64,000 nucleotides of DNA from Candidatus Woesearchaeota archaeon (GTDB lineage: Archaea > Nanobdellota > Nanobdellia > Woesearchaeales > GW2011-AR4), in NCBI GenBank assembly GCA_016185755.1, contig JACPMX010000004.1:1-64000 (forward strand). The letters run 5' to 3'. Made by a program: the position numbers and the translations under genes. A model generated the notes under the pieces. That model was not told where the DNA came from and searched no databases. It saw only the letters and a program-made list of their open reading frames with translations. The first letter of the stretch is position 1, and each line of letters starts with the position of its first letter. Of the stretch, positions 32,026 to 41,602 are shown in pieces.

Positions 32026-32958
32026 ATGGAAGAGCAAAAAAAATCATTAAAGCACAGGCTGCTGGAGTTTTATGACAAGAAATACAAACTCTTACTCATA
32101 ATCCCGTTCATAATGCTGTTTCTCGCCATTGTCCAGATTGGCCACCAGGCTTACACGACAGGGGAATTCATAAAGAAAGACGTCTCACTGAAAGGGGGGG
32201 TAACAGTTACGATACCGTTTGAAAATGCAATTGATTCCCGGCAGATTGAAAAAGAGATTTCCTCCCAATTTCCAAGAAATGACATTTCAGTCAGGATTTT
32301 GAGGGGCACGGGAGCTGTTGTCGGAATGATAGTGGAAGCCGACATCAACGGAAATGACAATGCGCAGGTCCAAGGCTTATTGGACGCAATTGGAAGCTCC
32401 CTAAAGCTCGACATGAGCAGGGCTGATTACGGCATAGAAATAATAGGCTCGTCACTGGGTGAAAGCTTTTTCAGGGAATCGCTGATTGCGCTGGCAGTCG
32501 CGTTTCTTTTCATGGGCATTGTGATTTTCATTTACTTCAGGACTTTGGTACCAAGCGCTGCAGTCATCCTGGCTGCCTTCTCCGACATGGCAGTTGCATT
32601 GGCAGTCATCAACCTTCTAGATATAAGAATCGGAACTGCCGGAGTTGCCGCTTTCCTCATGCTCATAGGCTACTCTGTTGACACTGACATACTGCTGACA
32701 GTAAGGGTGCTCAAAAGAAAAGAAGGCACTGTAATGGACAGGGTAATCAGCTCATTGAAGACCGGAATGACAATGACCATAACTGCAATAATTTCGGTGA
32801 TTGTTGCGCTTCTTGTAACCCAGTCAGAGGTCATAAGGCAGATAATGCTCATTCTTCTCATCGGATTGGCTGCAGACATCTTCAATACATGGATACAGAA
32901 CGTAGGCCTGCTCAGGATTTATGTTGAAAGGAAGGCAAAGAAAGGCGTGACAATATGA
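32026..32958 (+). CDS. secF: Preprotein translocase subunit SecF
   Basis: Six membrane helices and a large external loop, with SLKGGVTVTIPF and GSLGESF patterns typical of SecF and a C-terminal RND segment (AFLMLIGYSVDTDILLTVRV). It forms a complex with SecD that assists protein export using the proton gradient. The stop overlaps the ATG of secD by 4 bp. Confidence 0.9.
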   Translation: MEEQKKSLKHRLLEFYDKKYKLLLIIPFIMLFLAIVQIGHQAYTTGEFIKKDVSLKGGVTVTIPFENAIDSRQIEKEISSQFPRNDISVRILRGTGAVVGMIVEADINGNDNAQVQGLLDAIGSSLKLDMSRADYGIEIIGSSLGESFFRESLIALAVAFLFMGIVIFIYFRTLVPSAAVILAAFSDMAVALAVINLLDIRIGTAGVAAFLMLIGYSVDTDILLTVRVLKRKEGTVMDRVISSLKTGMTMTITAIISVIVALLVTQSEVIRQIMLILLIGLAADIFNTWIQNVGLLRIYVERKAKKGVTI

Positions 32959-34517
32959 ATTACAAAATCAAGAAGCTAATAACAAATTGGAGGATAATCA
33001 TTCTTGCATTGTTTATTGTAATTTCCATTGTGGCAATCCATCCGACTTTAAGCGAAGGAGCCGCGATAAGAAGCGTCATAACTAACAGCTCCGCAAGCAT
33101 TGCAGGCATTCCGCAGCCAAAGCCGAACGTGCAGCCGGTTGACAGGGAAAAAATAATTTCCATAAACAACAGGCCTATTAATAATATTGGGGATTATTAC
33201 GGGTACATATCAACAATAGGCCCTAACAGGACTATCCAAATCAAGACCACAAAAGGCTCGTATAAGCTGACAACAGCAGAAGCTGATTTGGGGTTGAGGG
33301 TTTTTGAAGCTCCGTCAACAAATATAAGGAAAGGGCTTGACCTGCAAGGGGGTACAAGAGTTCTTTTGCAGCCAGAAGTAAAGCTAAGCCAGTATGACAT
33401 TTCAATTTTGATTGATAACATGAAGGAAAGGCTCAATGTCTACGGGTTAAGCGACATTGTAATAAGGGATGCAAATGATTTGGTGGGCAACCAGTACATC
33501 ATTGTTGAGATAGCGGGAGCCACAGAAGAGGAAATCAAGGATCTGCTGGCAAGGCAAGGCAAGTTCGAGGCAAAGATAGGCAACAGGACTGTTTTCAGGG
33601 GTGGAAACGATATAGTCTATGTTGGCAGAAGCGCGCAGGAGGCAAGGATTGAAGGCTGCAGCCCAAACGGGAATGAATGGTCATGCAGGTTCAGCTTTTC
33701 AATAACCATGAGCCAGGAAGCTGCCCAGAGGCAGGCAGATGCAACAAAAGACCTTGCTGTTGTATACGATTCAATTTCCGGAAGAAGCGATTACCTGAGC
33801 GAGAAGCTTGAGCTTTACCTTGACGACAAAAAAGTTGACGAGCTCAACATAGGCGCTGATCTCAAAGGCCAGGCTGTAACCCAGATTTCAATTTCAGGCC
33901 CCGGAATCGGGGCAAACCAGCAGGTTGCAAGGGACAATACAGCGCAGAACATGAAAAGGCTGCAGACAATATTGATAACCGGCTCTCTTCCTGTCAAGCT
34001 GAGCATTGTAAAAACAGATGCAATATCTCCTGTTCTTGGCGAGGGATTTGTAAAAAATGCAGTCATCATGTCGCTGCTTGCAATGCTCTCAGTTGCCGTT
34101 GTTCTTGCAATAAGGTACAGGAAAATGCTGATAGCATTTCCAATACTTGTGACCATGCTGTCAGAAGTTTTGATCCTGCTCGGCATCGCAGCCCTGTTCA
34201 AGCAGAATATAGACTCGGCTGCAATAGCGGGCCTTCTTGTTGCAATAGGAACAGGTGTTGACGACCAGATTGTCATAACAGACGAGACTTTGAAGGGTGA
34301 AACTGCAAATGTCTATAACTGGAAGGAGAAAGTCAAGAGGGCTTTCCTTATCATCATGCTTGCTTATTTGACTGTTGTTGTCGCAATGATCCCTTTGATA
34401 TTTGCAGGCGCAGGCTTGCTTAAGGGGTTTGCAATAACAACAATAATCGGGGTCACAATCGGGGTCTTCATAACAAGGCCGGCTTATTCCTCTTTTGTCG
34501 AGATTATGCTGAAGTAA
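32955..34517 (+). CDS. secD: Preprotein translocase subunit SecD
   Basis: An N-terminal helix, the signature RKGLDLQGGTRVLLQPE, the P1 head domain and C-terminal RND helices with IATGTGVDDQIVITDET are recognisable. The order is secF then secD, as in several archaea and opposite to E. coli. About 520 aa, normal for archaeal SecD. It works with SecF. Confidence 0.92.
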   Translation: MNYKIKKLITNWRIIILALFIVISIVAIHPTLSEGAAIRSVITNSSASIAGIPQPKPNVQPVDREKIISINNRPINNIGDYYGYISTIGPNRTIQIKTTKGSYKLTTAEADLGLRVFEAPSTNIRKGLDLQGGTRVLLQPEVKLSQYDISILIDNMKERLNVYGLSDIVIRDANDLVGNQYIIVEIAGATEEEIKDLLARQGKFEAKIGNRTVFRGGNDIVYVGRSAQEARIEGCSPNGNEWSCRFSFSITMSQEAAQRQADATKDLAVVYDSISGRSDYLSEKLELYLDDKKVDELNIGADLKGQAVTQISISGPGIGANQQVARDNTAQNMKRLQTILITGSLPVKLSIVKTDAISPVLGEGFVKNAVIMSLLAMLSVAVVLAIRYRKMLIAFPILVTMLSEVLILLGIAALFKQNIDSAAIAGLLVAIGTGVDDQIVITDETLKGETANVYNWKEKVKRAFLIIMLAYLTVVVAMIPLIFAGAGLLKGFAITTIIGVTIGVFITRPAYSSFVEIMLK

Positions 34518-34570
34518 GGTTTATTGGGTAAACCAATAAATATAAAAATAACTTCCTTATCAAAATCCAA

Positions 34571-34945
34571 ATGGCAACTAAAGTCTGGGCAATGTTTTTG
34601 GTCCTCTTCACGACCTTACTGACTTCCTCTGCCCAGCTGCTGTGGAAGAAAGGCTCTGAAACATTGGCTTTTGATGTCATGGGCATAATCACGAACTACT
34701 ATATTATCGGGGGCATTCTTCTTTATGTTGTCGGGGGGGCTTTGCTTATCATCTCATTCAGGGGAGGGGAAGTTTCTGTCTTGTATCCCATAATAGCGAC
34801 AAGCTACGTATGGGTGAGCCTGCTGAGCATAAAATTTTTAGGGGAAGTCATGAACAACTTCAAATGGCTCGGCATCTCGTCAATCATATTGGGGATTGTA
34901 TTGATAGGCTTTGGGAGCAAGGAGCCTGTTCCCGGAGCGATATAA
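34571..34945 (+). CDS. SMR/EamA-type small transporter subunit 1
   Basis: Four membrane helices in 124 aa (for example LLTSSAQLLWKKGSETLAF and LRGGEVSVLYPIIATSYVWVSLLSI). The pattern is that of EmrE/ArnE-like subunits or half EamA proteins. It is immediately followed by a homologue, so the two probably form an antiparallel heterodimer. Substrate unknown; polar lipid or sugar flipping is a reasonable possibility. Confidence 0.75.
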   Translation: MATKVWAMFLVLFTTLLTSSAQLLWKKGSETLAFDVMGIITNYYIIGGILLYVVGGALLIISFRGGEVSVLYPIIATSYVWVSLLSIKFLGEVMNNFKWLGISSIILGIVLIGFGSKEPVPGAI

Positions 34946-34946
34946 A

Positions 34947-35300
34947 ATGGCAACGCAGCTTTGGGCTATCGGGCTTGTGCTTGTGGCGACCTTGATAGGC
35001 TCATTCGGGCCCATTCTGCTGAAGAAAGCGTCTGAAAAGAAGCTGTCAAGCATAAAATCATTGTCAACCAATTATCCTCTTTTTGGAGGGGTATCACTGT
35101 ATGCGCTCGGTACCTTGCTGTTCATTCCTGCATTGAAGGGCGGTGAGCTTTCAGTCCTTTACCCTTTTGTGGCCCTTGCATATGTCTGGGTTAGCCTGCT
35201 CAGCGTCAGATTTCTTGGGGAGAAAATGAACAGGACCAAGTGGATTGGCATTGCAATGATTATCATAGGAGTGACTTTCATCGGGCTTGGAAGCAGGTAA
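34947..35300 (+). CDS. SMR/EamA-type small transporter subunit 2
   Basis: Starts at ATG 34947, one base after the stop of subunit 1. Four helices; the loop LKGGELSVLYPFVALAYVWVSLLSV is nearly the same as in subunit 1, so this is a tandem duplication. The C-terminus IGVTFIGLGSR lacks the extension of subunit 1. Confidence 0.75.
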   Translation: MATQLWAIGLVLVATLIGSFGPILLKKASEKKLSSIKSLSTNYPLFGGVSLYALGTLLFIPALKGGELSVLYPFVALAYVWVSLLSVRFLGEKMNRTKWIGIAMIIIGVTFIGLGSR

Positions 35301-35327
35301 TCAGAAAAGCTTTTATATAAAATTCCA

Positions 35328-36017
35328 ATGAAATCAGCAATGCAAAAGACAACAGTTCTTTCCTTGGGAGGCTCCTTGATATTCCCGGAGCAGCTGGATA
35401 AGAAATTCTTGGCCGATTTTAAAAAAATCATTGAAAAGTACATTAAAAAAAATTACAGGTTTGCCATCATCTGCGGCGGCGGAAAGCTTGCAAGGAATTT
35501 CCAGCAAATCGCTTCCCAGTCAAAAAATCTAAGCAACAAAGAGCTTGACTGGCTTGGGATTTACGCAACAAGAATAAACGCGCATCTCGTAAAATCTGCA
35601 TTTAACAAAAATGCTGATGAAAACATCATTTCAGACCCAAACTCAAAAATAAAGTCCAAAAAAAATATTATCATAGCATCCGGCTGGATTCCGGGCAGGA
35701 GCACTGACTACGACGCTGTTTTGCTTGCAAAAAATCTTAAAGTCAAGGAAGTCGTCAACATGAGCAACGTGGATTATGTCTATGACAAGGACCCGAAAAA
35801 GCACAATGATGCAAAAAAGCTTGAAAAATTAAGCTGGAATAGCTACAGAAAGCTGGTAAGCCAAAAATGGACTGCAGGCATGAACGCGCCTTTTGATCCT
35901 ATAGCATCAAAAGAAGCTCAAAAATCAAGAATCAGGGTTAGCATAATAGGCAGGGACCTGAAGAATCTGGAAGCCTTACTGGAAGGGAAAAAATTCAGGG
36001 GAACAATAATACAATAA
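35328..36017 (+). CDS. pyrH: UMP kinase (archaeal type)
   Basis: The amino-acid kinase fold is shown by LSLGGSLIFPEQLD (ATP/substrate loop), ICGGGKLARNF, ASGWIPGRSTDYDAVLLA and NMSNVDYVYDKDPKK. Phosphorylates UMP to UDP, feeding CTP synthase encoded 3 kb upstream. Starts at ATG 35328 or at ATG 35340, the latter giving MQKTTVLSLGG. Confidence 0.85.
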   Translation: MKSAMQKTTVLSLGGSLIFPEQLDKKFLADFKKIIEKYIKKNYRFAIICGGGKLARNFQQIASQSKNLSNKELDWLGIYATRINAHLVKSAFNKNADENIISDPNSKIKSKKNIIIASGWIPGRSTDYDAVLLAKNLKVKEVVNMSNVDYVYDKDPKKHNDAKKLEKLSWNSYRKLVSQKWTAGMNAPFDPIASKEAQKSRIRVSIIGRDLKNLEALLEGKKFRGTIIQ

Positions 36018-36018
36018 G

Positions 36019-36267
36019 ATGGAAGAAGAATACAACTGGAATTTGATTATGAAAGCTGCAATCCCGGTTGCCTTGATAGAAGCCTATATTTTTTACACAA
36101 ACCTTGGGGAATTCTGGAAATGGTCGTCCCTGGTGTTAGGCATGTCCTTCGCAGGCTTTATAATTTACATAAGCGGCAAGAAAAAAAGCGACATGTTCAC
36201 GGCAATGGGAATTGTATTTCTTGCTGCAATTGTCATAAGGTTCATGAAGAATTTCGGGCTGTTCTAG
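36019..36267 (+). CDS. Three-helix membrane protein
   Basis: 82 aa with hydrophobic segments at about 10-26, 36-52 and 62-76. It begins one base after UMP kinase ends, so is cotranslated. No recognised family. Converges with the next gene (4-bp overlap). Confidence 0.55.
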   Translation: MEEEYNWNLIMKAAIPVALIEAYIFYTNLGEFWKWSSLVLGMSFAGFIIYISGKKKSDMFTAMGIVFLAAIVIRFMKNFGLF

Positions 36268-36770
36268 ATAAAATCGCTTATCTTGTGGGTTTTCTCCTCA
36301 TGCCACAGCCACCATAGCAGTACAATCGCTTCAAGCCCTTCTATCGCCAATGGCAGGCTTAATTTCCCGACAAGGTTTAAGCCGTAAACTGCGTCTGAAA
36401 AGGGGTAGAGCGGAGCAACTCCTCCTGTAAAAAGCCAGTCAAGGAAAATATGGAACGCGACCCCGAAGGTTATGACTGCAAACAGCCTGCTTGCCTTCCT
36501 GTTCAAATCAAAATAAACCAGTGATAACGCTAAAAAAATCACAGCAAAAAGAAAAGTGTGGGTAAAAATCCTGTGGAACCAGGGGACATTAAGACCTAGA
36601 AAATTGCTCAAGATCCAGAACAAAGGCACGTCTATGTCAGGCAGCAATCCTGCTATGCCGCCGATGAATACATAGTGCAACGGCAGCTCTCTCTTGTTCT
36701 TGAGAAAATGGTCCCTGAAAAGGTCAAGCACGATTATTGTAAACAATACATGGACTACTGCCTGCGGCAT
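36264..36770 (-). CDS. YdjM-like membrane-bound metal-dependent hydrolase
   Basis: Four to five membrane helices with His and Asp motifs: VVHVLFTIIV, GLLPDIDVP, HRIFTHTFLF and AFHIFLDWL. This is the YdjM/LexA-regulated membrane hydrolase pattern. Substrate unknown. Its start (36770) overlaps the stop of the following phasin-like gene. Confidence 0.75.
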   Translation of the reverse strand: MPQAVVHVLFTIIVLDLFRDHFLKNKRELPLHYVFIGGIAGLLPDIDVPLFWILSNFLGLNVPWFHRIFTHTFLFAVIFLALSLVYFDLNRKASRLFAVITFGVAFHIFLDWLFTGGVAPLYPFSDAVYGLNLVGKLSLPLAIEGLEAIVLLWWLWHEEKTHKISDFI

Positions 36771-37060
36771 TATTCCAGCTCCTTTTGGGCGCTGGCAAGG
36801 ATGCTTTTCGCGGCCTTTCTTCCCCTTTTCTCAAGGCCTTTTGCCTTTTTCCTTAAGCCCGACTCCAGCCTGCCAAGATTTTCCAGCTTTTTCCTGCCTC
36901 TGGCAAGCTCTTTCAAAACTTCCCTTGCCAGCATTTTCCCGTCTTTTGTTGTTATTGCTTTTTTCCTTACAAAGTCGTCCAGTATTTCATCGATTTTCTC
37001 TTTTGTCAGCGAGGCTGCCCCCAGGCCTATGAGCAGGCTTTTCTTTATCAATTCCCTCAT
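36770..37060 (-). CDS. Phasin/PhaF-like helical protein
   Basis: 96 aa, mostly helical and charged: LIKKSLLIGLGAASLTKEKI, LDDFVRKKAITTKDGK and a basic middle. The pattern matches PhaF/PhaI-type (COG3937) proteins found next to UbiB kinases. It ends 1 base after the UbiB gene start, in one operon with it. Confidence 0.65.
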   Translation of the reverse strand: MRELIKKSLLIGLGAASLTKEKIDEILDDFVRKKAITTKDGKMLAREVLKELARGRKKLENLGRLESGLRKKAKGLEKRGRKAAKSILASAQKELE

Positions 37061-37061
37061 T

Positions 37062-38738
37062 TTACCAGTGCCTCATCCTTTCCATTATTATGGAGAAGAA
37101 AAGCATGAACATGAGTATAGAAGCGAAGAAGAAGCTGAAAAAGGACAAAAACGGGACTCCCAGTATTGTCGGGCCTTTCTGAACCTGAATCAGTATTGCA
37201 GATGTTATGAGGAGCGCGGCAATCAGCAATCCATAAGCCACCCTGTTGCTGCTCCTGTCTATCTCAAGCGACAGCTTTTTTATGTCAGTGTCCTCAATGT
37301 CCACTTTTATGGTGCCCCTCTGAATCTTGTCAAGCGCCTTTTCAGCCTTTTCCGGGAATTCCTCTGCAAATTTCCTGTACTTGCTCATGTTGTGGACGAA
37401 GTTTTTCCATGCGTAAATGGGGTTGGACCTCCTTGCAATTATTTTTTCTATGAACGGCTTTGCTGTGTCTATGAGCTTGAAGCTCGGGTCATACTCAAGC
37501 GCTATCCCTTCCAAAGTTATTATGGTCTTTCCGAACAGGACAAAGGAGGCAGGCACCTTAAGCCTGTGCTTCAGCGCTATGTCAAGTATCTCTTCAAGAA
37601 CCCGGCTTATCTTTATGTCTTTTATAGATGAATGCTGCAGCGGCTGTATTATGCATCCTATGTCTGATTTAAGCTCCTCGTAGTCAACATCCTCTTCCAT
37701 TCCCATGCCGGCCAGTGTTTCCATTATTGAATCCTCATCCTGCATGACAATGCCGTAAAGGAGGTCTGTGCATTTGTTTTTCAGCTTGTCGTCAAAGAAT
37801 CCGACAATGCCGAAGTCAATGAACGCTATCGAGTTGTCGCGCATGACAATTATGTTTCCCGGGTGGGGGTCTGCGTGGAAGATGCCGTGCACAAAAACCT
37901 GGGTCATTATGGCATTGAATCCGTTTTTTATTATTTCATTGAAGTCTAGCTTCCTTCGCTTTATTTCCTTTATGTCATGAAGCTCGACGCCGTCAATGAA
38001 TTGCAGAGTCAGCACCTTCTCGCTTGTCAGCTCGTCATATACCCTGGGTATGCGGACTGTTTTGCTGCCTTTGAAGTTCTGAAGGAATCTCTTTGCGTTT
38101 CTTGCCTCAAGCCTGAAGTCAAGCTCCTTCTCTGTCCAATCTTTGAACTCGCTTACTATCTTTACGGGATTGAACCTCTTAATCCTCTCCATGTGCTTCT
38201 CGAGAAGGTTGGCAAAGTAGAACATTATCTCAATGTCCGTCTCCATGATGCGCTTTACATCCGGCCTCTGCACCTTGACAGCAACTTTTTCCCCTGTTTT
38301 CAGGACAGCTTTATGGACCTGGCTGATTGACGCCGATGCAATGGGCTTTTTCTCGAAATGAAGGAAAAGATGGCCTATGCTCTTGCCAAGCTCCTTCTCT
38401 ATTATGGACTTTACCTCCTCAAACGGGAATTCCGGGACCTCGTCCTGCAGCTTTTCAAGCTCTTTGGAGTATTCCTTGGGTATGAGGTCGGGCCTTACGC
38501 TAAGCACCTGCCCGAATTTTATGAAAGTAGGCCCAAGCCTTTCAAGTGTTCTTCTAAGCATTACTTCAGGCTTTTTTTCGCCGCTCTTCCTCAGCCTTGA
38601 CTTGAGCTGCTTTGTTATAGGGATGTGGTGCTTTAAGTTTATTTTAGTCAGCAGAAAGTCAAAGCCCTCCTCAAACAGCACTAGAAGTATCTGGTTGAAC
38701 CTCTTTATATCCCGCACCTCTTTTATCAGATGAAACAT
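37062..38738 (-). CDS. UbiB/ABC1/ADCK-family atypical kinase
   Basis: The KxGQ motif is FIKFGQVLSVRPD (near 75), ATP-binding lysine in KVAVKVQRP, then the catalytic FHADPHPGNIIV and FIDFGIVG. Two C-terminal membrane helices anchor it. The family supports isoprenoid lipid or quinone metabolism in other organisms; this archaeon may use it for membrane lipid homeostasis. Confidence 0.9.
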   Translation of the reverse strand: MFHLIKEVRDIKRFNQILLVLFEEGFDFLLTKINLKHHIPITKQLKSRLRKSGEKKPEVMLRRTLERLGPTFIKFGQVLSVRPDLIPKEYSKELEKLQDEVPEFPFEEVKSIIEKELGKSIGHLFLHFEKKPIASASISQVHKAVLKTGEKVAVKVQRPDVKRIMETDIEIMFYFANLLEKHMERIKRFNPVKIVSEFKDWTEKELDFRLEARNAKRFLQNFKGSKTVRIPRVYDELTSEKVLTLQFIDGVELHDIKEIKRRKLDFNEIIKNGFNAIMTQVFVHGIFHADPHPGNIIVMRDNSIAFIDFGIVGFFDDKLKNKCTDLLYGIVMQDEDSIMETLAGMGMEEDVDYEELKSDIGCIIQPLQHSSIKDIKISRVLEEILDIALKHRLKVPASFVLFGKTIITLEGIALEYDPSFKLIDTAKPFIEKIIARRSNPIYAWKNFVHNMSKYRKFAEEFPEKAEKALDKIQRGTIKVDIEDTDIKKLSLEIDRSSNRVAYGLLIAALLITSAILIQVQKGPTILGVPFLSFFSFFFASILMFMLFFSIIMERMRHW

Positions 38739-38742
38739 TCTG

Positions 38743-39060
38743 CTATTTTATCTCTTTGCCAAGCCATTCTTCAAATTCTTTGCTGGCAGTCGCATTTATT
38801 TTTATTATGCATGGAACATCATACGAGTGTATTTTTCTTACTTCTGACTCAAGCTTTTTTAAATTTTTGCCAATGGTTTTGGCAACAACCGCATTTTCAG
38901 CTGTCTTTTCGATCCTGCCATTCCACCAGAACAGGCTCCTGACGGGAAAAATGTTGGCGCATGCTATGAGCCTTTTATTCAGGAGGTGAATTGATACTTT
39001 TTCAGCCTCCTTGCCGTCTTTGCAGGTGATATAGACAAGAGTCATGGCCAAAACGTACAT
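38743..39060 (-). CDS. cutA: CutA divalent-ion tolerance protein
   Basis: The CutA1 core is recognisable: LVYITCKDGKEAEKVSIHLL, RLIACANIFPV, LFWWNGRIEK and VVAKTIGKNLKKLESEV. It forms trimers. The ATG at 39045 (MTLVYITC) is a better start than 39060. Upstream of the UbiB gene with only 4 bp between. Confidence 0.85.
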   Translation of the reverse strand: MYVLAMTLVYITCKDGKEAEKVSIHLLNKRLIACANIFPVRSLFWWNGRIEKTAENAVVAKTIGKNLKKLESEVRKIHSYDVPCIIKINATASKEFEEWLGKEIK

Positions 39061-39126
39061 TTTTCTCTTTATTAATCTTATTGTTTAATCAATATCTTTA
39101 AAAAACAGGAATTACTTCTGTACCAT

Positions 39127-40062
39127 ATGTACCTGTTTTCAAATGTGCTGGGGGTGTTTGCCTTTGACAAGGAGTCCAATTTAGCTGATGAAATGCTGTT
39201 TAACAGCGCTGATGGCTGCAAAAACAGGGATAAATTCATTGCTGAAATGAAAAACAAGCACAAAAATGCCGAAGAACCTGGCAATGAAGCCCTGAAGAAA
39301 ATACTTATTCATTTCAGGGACAGGAAATTCTTTGAATCCTTTTACAGCATGAACATTGGCATTACAAAATCCGATGTCAAAGGCTCTGTCGGAGAGGACA
39401 TTCTGATGATACAGGCGATAAGCTCGATTGATGACATTGACAAAATTATCAATGTCCTTGCCAAGAGATTAAGGGAATGGTATGAGCTGCACAATCCGGA
39501 AACGTCTATGGCAATTGAAAGCCACGAGAAATTTGTCGGGGAGATTCTTGAAAAGGAAAAAAATGAGCTGCTTAAAGAACTGAAAATAAGCCTTGAAGAC
39601 TCAATCGGGGCTGACCTCAGCCAGGAAAATCTTGAGCCTTTGAGAAGCCTGGTGCATCAGTTGTATGATTTGTACCAGCTCAGGAAAAATTTGATTGAAT
39701 ATATCTCAGCTTTGATGGACACTTTCTGCCCCAACACAAAGGCTGTATGCGGCGCTGTCATTGGGGCAAGGCTCATCGAGCATGCAGGCAGCCTGAAAAG
39801 GCTGAGCGAGATGCCTGCCTCTACAATCCAGATTTTAGGCGCTGAAAAGGCATTGTTCAGGCACATGAAAACGGGATCTAAACCACCGAGGCACGGTGTT
39901 ATAGTGCATCATCCCCTGATAGCCAAGGCCCCTGAAAAAATGCACGGCAGGATAGCAAGAGCGCTTTCAGACAAGATTGCTATAGCTTCAAAAATTGACT
40001 ATTTCAGGGGAAAATTCATCGGGGACAAATTAAAAGAGGGTCTGGAAAAGAAATTTGCTTGA
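39127..40062 (+). CDS. Nop5/Nop56-58 C/D RNP core protein
   Basis: The N-terminal domain, long helical coiled coil (residues 130-200) and NOP domain (ARLIEHAGSLKRLSEM, IQILGAEKALFRHMKTGSK, RHGVIVHHPLI) are typical. It bridges L7Ae and fibrillarin on C/D guide RNAs for 2'-O-methylation of rRNA and tRNA. At 311 aa it is shorter than usual because the N-terminal domain is compact and there is no charged tail. Cotranslated with fibrillarin (4-bp overlap). Confidence 0.92.
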   Translation: MYLFSNVLGVFAFDKESNLADEMLFNSADGCKNRDKFIAEMKNKHKNAEEPGNEALKKILIHFRDRKFFESFYSMNIGITKSDVKGSVGEDILMIQAISSIDDIDKIINVLAKRLREWYELHNPETSMAIESHEKFVGEILEKEKNELLKELKISLEDSIGADLSQENLEPLRSLVHQLYDLYQLRKNLIEYISALMDTFCPNTKAVCGAVIGARLIEHAGSLKRLSEMPASTIQILGAEKALFRHMKTGSKPPRHGVIVHHPLIAKAPEKMHGRIARALSDKIAIASKIDYFRGKFIGDKLKEGLEKKFA

Positions 40063-40739
40063 AAATGATAAAGAAGTCAAGAATATTCGAGGTTTACGAG
40101 TCAGAGGGGAAAAGAAGGCAGCTTTATACAGCAAATCTTGCCCCTAATGAGTCGGTTTACGGGGAAAAGCTGGTTGAGGAAAATGGCGTGCAATACAGGG
40201 AATGGGATGCGTATAAAAGCAAGCTTGCAGCAGCCATTCTGAAGGGCAGCCCTAATATAGGCATAAGGAAAAATGACGCTGTCCTGTACCTAGGCTCTGC
40301 ATCAGGGACAACTGTGAGCCATGTTTCCGACATCGTGGGGAATGAAGGCATTATTTTTGCAGTCGATATTGCCCCAAGAGTGATGCGCGACCTTATTTTC
40401 CTTTGCTACAGGAGGAAAAATATTGCCCCTGTGCTTGCTGACGCAGGCAAAGTTAGCTTGCTGAAAGAAAGGGTTTCAACTGTTGACGCAGTCTACCAGG
40501 ACGTTGCCCAGAAAAGCCAGGTTGATATTTTCCTGAAGAATGTTGACCTGTTTCTGAAGAATGACGGCTACGCTTTGCTTGCCTTGAAGGCAAGGAGCAT
40601 TGACGTCACCAAAAACCCAAAGCAGATATTCAGGGAAGTAAAAGAAAGGCTGGAAAAAACTCTTACAATCATTGATTACAGGGAGCTTGAGCCGTTCCAG
40701 AAGGACCACTGCATGTTTATCTGCAAGAAAAAAAGCTAA
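40059..40739 (+). CDS. flpA: Fibrillarin-like 2'-O-methyltransferase
   Basis: SAM motif VLYLGSASGTTVSHVSD, VDIAPRVMRDLI, the conserved REWDAYKSKLAAAILKG and VYQDVAQKSQV with the KDK-type LALKARSID catalytic segment identify fibrillarin. It methylates 2'-OH positions chosen by C/D guide RNAs with Nop5. Full length 226 aa; start ATG 40059 or 40065. Confidence 0.94.
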   Translation: MKMIKKSRIFEVYESEGKRRQLYTANLAPNESVYGEKLVEENGVQYREWDAYKSKLAAAILKGSPNIGIRKNDAVLYLGSASGTTVSHVSDIVGNEGIIFAVDIAPRVMRDLIFLCYRRKNIAPVLADAGKVSLLKERVSTVDAVYQDVAQKSQVDIFLKNVDLFLKNDGYALLALKARSIDVTKNPKQIFREVKERLEKTLTIIDYRELEPFQKDHCMFICKKKS

Positions 40740-41500
40740 TGAAATGAATACTCATCTGTTGGAAACTTCCCTTCCCTCACTTCTTCAGAATATTTCTCGA
40801 ATGCATTTCTCATTTCCTTGCCTGTTTCGGCATATCTTTTAACGAATTTCGGCTTGAAAGCCTCGAAAAGGCCAAGTATGTCATGAGTTACCAAAACCTG
40901 GCCGTCGCAGTGGATTCCCGCGCCGATGCCGATTGTCGGGATTGAAATTGAGCTTGTTATTTTTTCAGCAAGCCCCATAGGGATGCATTCCAAAACCAAG
41001 GAAAAGCAGCCTGCCTTGTCCATTTGAATAGCCTCTTCAAGCAGCCTTTTTGCATCTTCCTCGTTTTTTCCCTGAACCTTGAAATTTGTTATTGTTTGAG
41101 GAGTCAGCCCGATGTGCCCCATCACCTGGATTTCATTCTTGGCCAGGAACTCGGCAGTCTCCGGCTTCCTTTCTATCTTGACGGCCTGTGCCCCTGCTTC
41201 CAAAAGTATTTTGGCGTTTTTCAGCGCATCTTCTTGACTGTCATAAGTTCCTATTGACAGGTCCCCCACGACCAATGCGTTCTTTGCAGCCCTTGCGACA
41301 GCGCCTGTCGCCCTTGCCATGTCGTCCATCGTGACTTTGGTCGTGTTTTCATACCCAAGCACGACCATGCCGAGAGAATCACCTACAAGAATAATGTCAA
41401 CAACGCCGTCCATCAGCTTTGCAGTTGGAAAATCATAGGCCGTAAGCATCACTATCTTTCGCTTGGATTTCATTGATTTGATTTGGTTCGGGGTTGTCAT
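40736..41500 (-). CDS. panB: Ketopantoate hydroxymethyltransferase
   Basis: MLTAYDFPTAKL, VDIILVGDSLGMVVLGY and GAQAVKIERK near the Mg-binding and substrate residues, plus IGIGAGIHCDGQVLVTHDILGL, identify PanB, which makes ketopantoate for CoA biosynthesis. Length 254 aa is standard. No panC/panE is in the window. Converges with fibrillarin (4-bp overlap). Confidence 0.93.
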   Translation of the reverse strand: MTTPNQIKSMKSKRKIVMLTAYDFPTAKLMDGVVDIILVGDSLGMVVLGYENTTKVTMDDMARATGAVARAAKNALVVGDLSIGTYDSQEDALKNAKILLEAGAQAVKIERKPETAEFLAKNEIQVMGHIGLTPQTITNFKVQGKNEEDAKRLLEEAIQMDKAGCFSLVLECIPMGLAEKITSSISIPTIGIGAGIHCDGQVLVTHDILGLFEAFKPKFVKRYAETGKEMRNAFEKYSEEVREGKFPTDEYSFH

Positions 41501-41602
41501 TTTTCATTAACAATTTTTAATGTATTTTTAAATTTAATTTCGATTTTATTTTTAAATGTTTATGCTTACACCGCATTAGTCTAAAAATTTTAAAAAATAA
41601 AG

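Noticed and set aside
36675-37631. 318-codon plus-strand frame
   Set aside because: It lies antisense to the start of the YdjM-like gene, the PhaF-like gene and the end of the UbiB gene and has low-complexity product.
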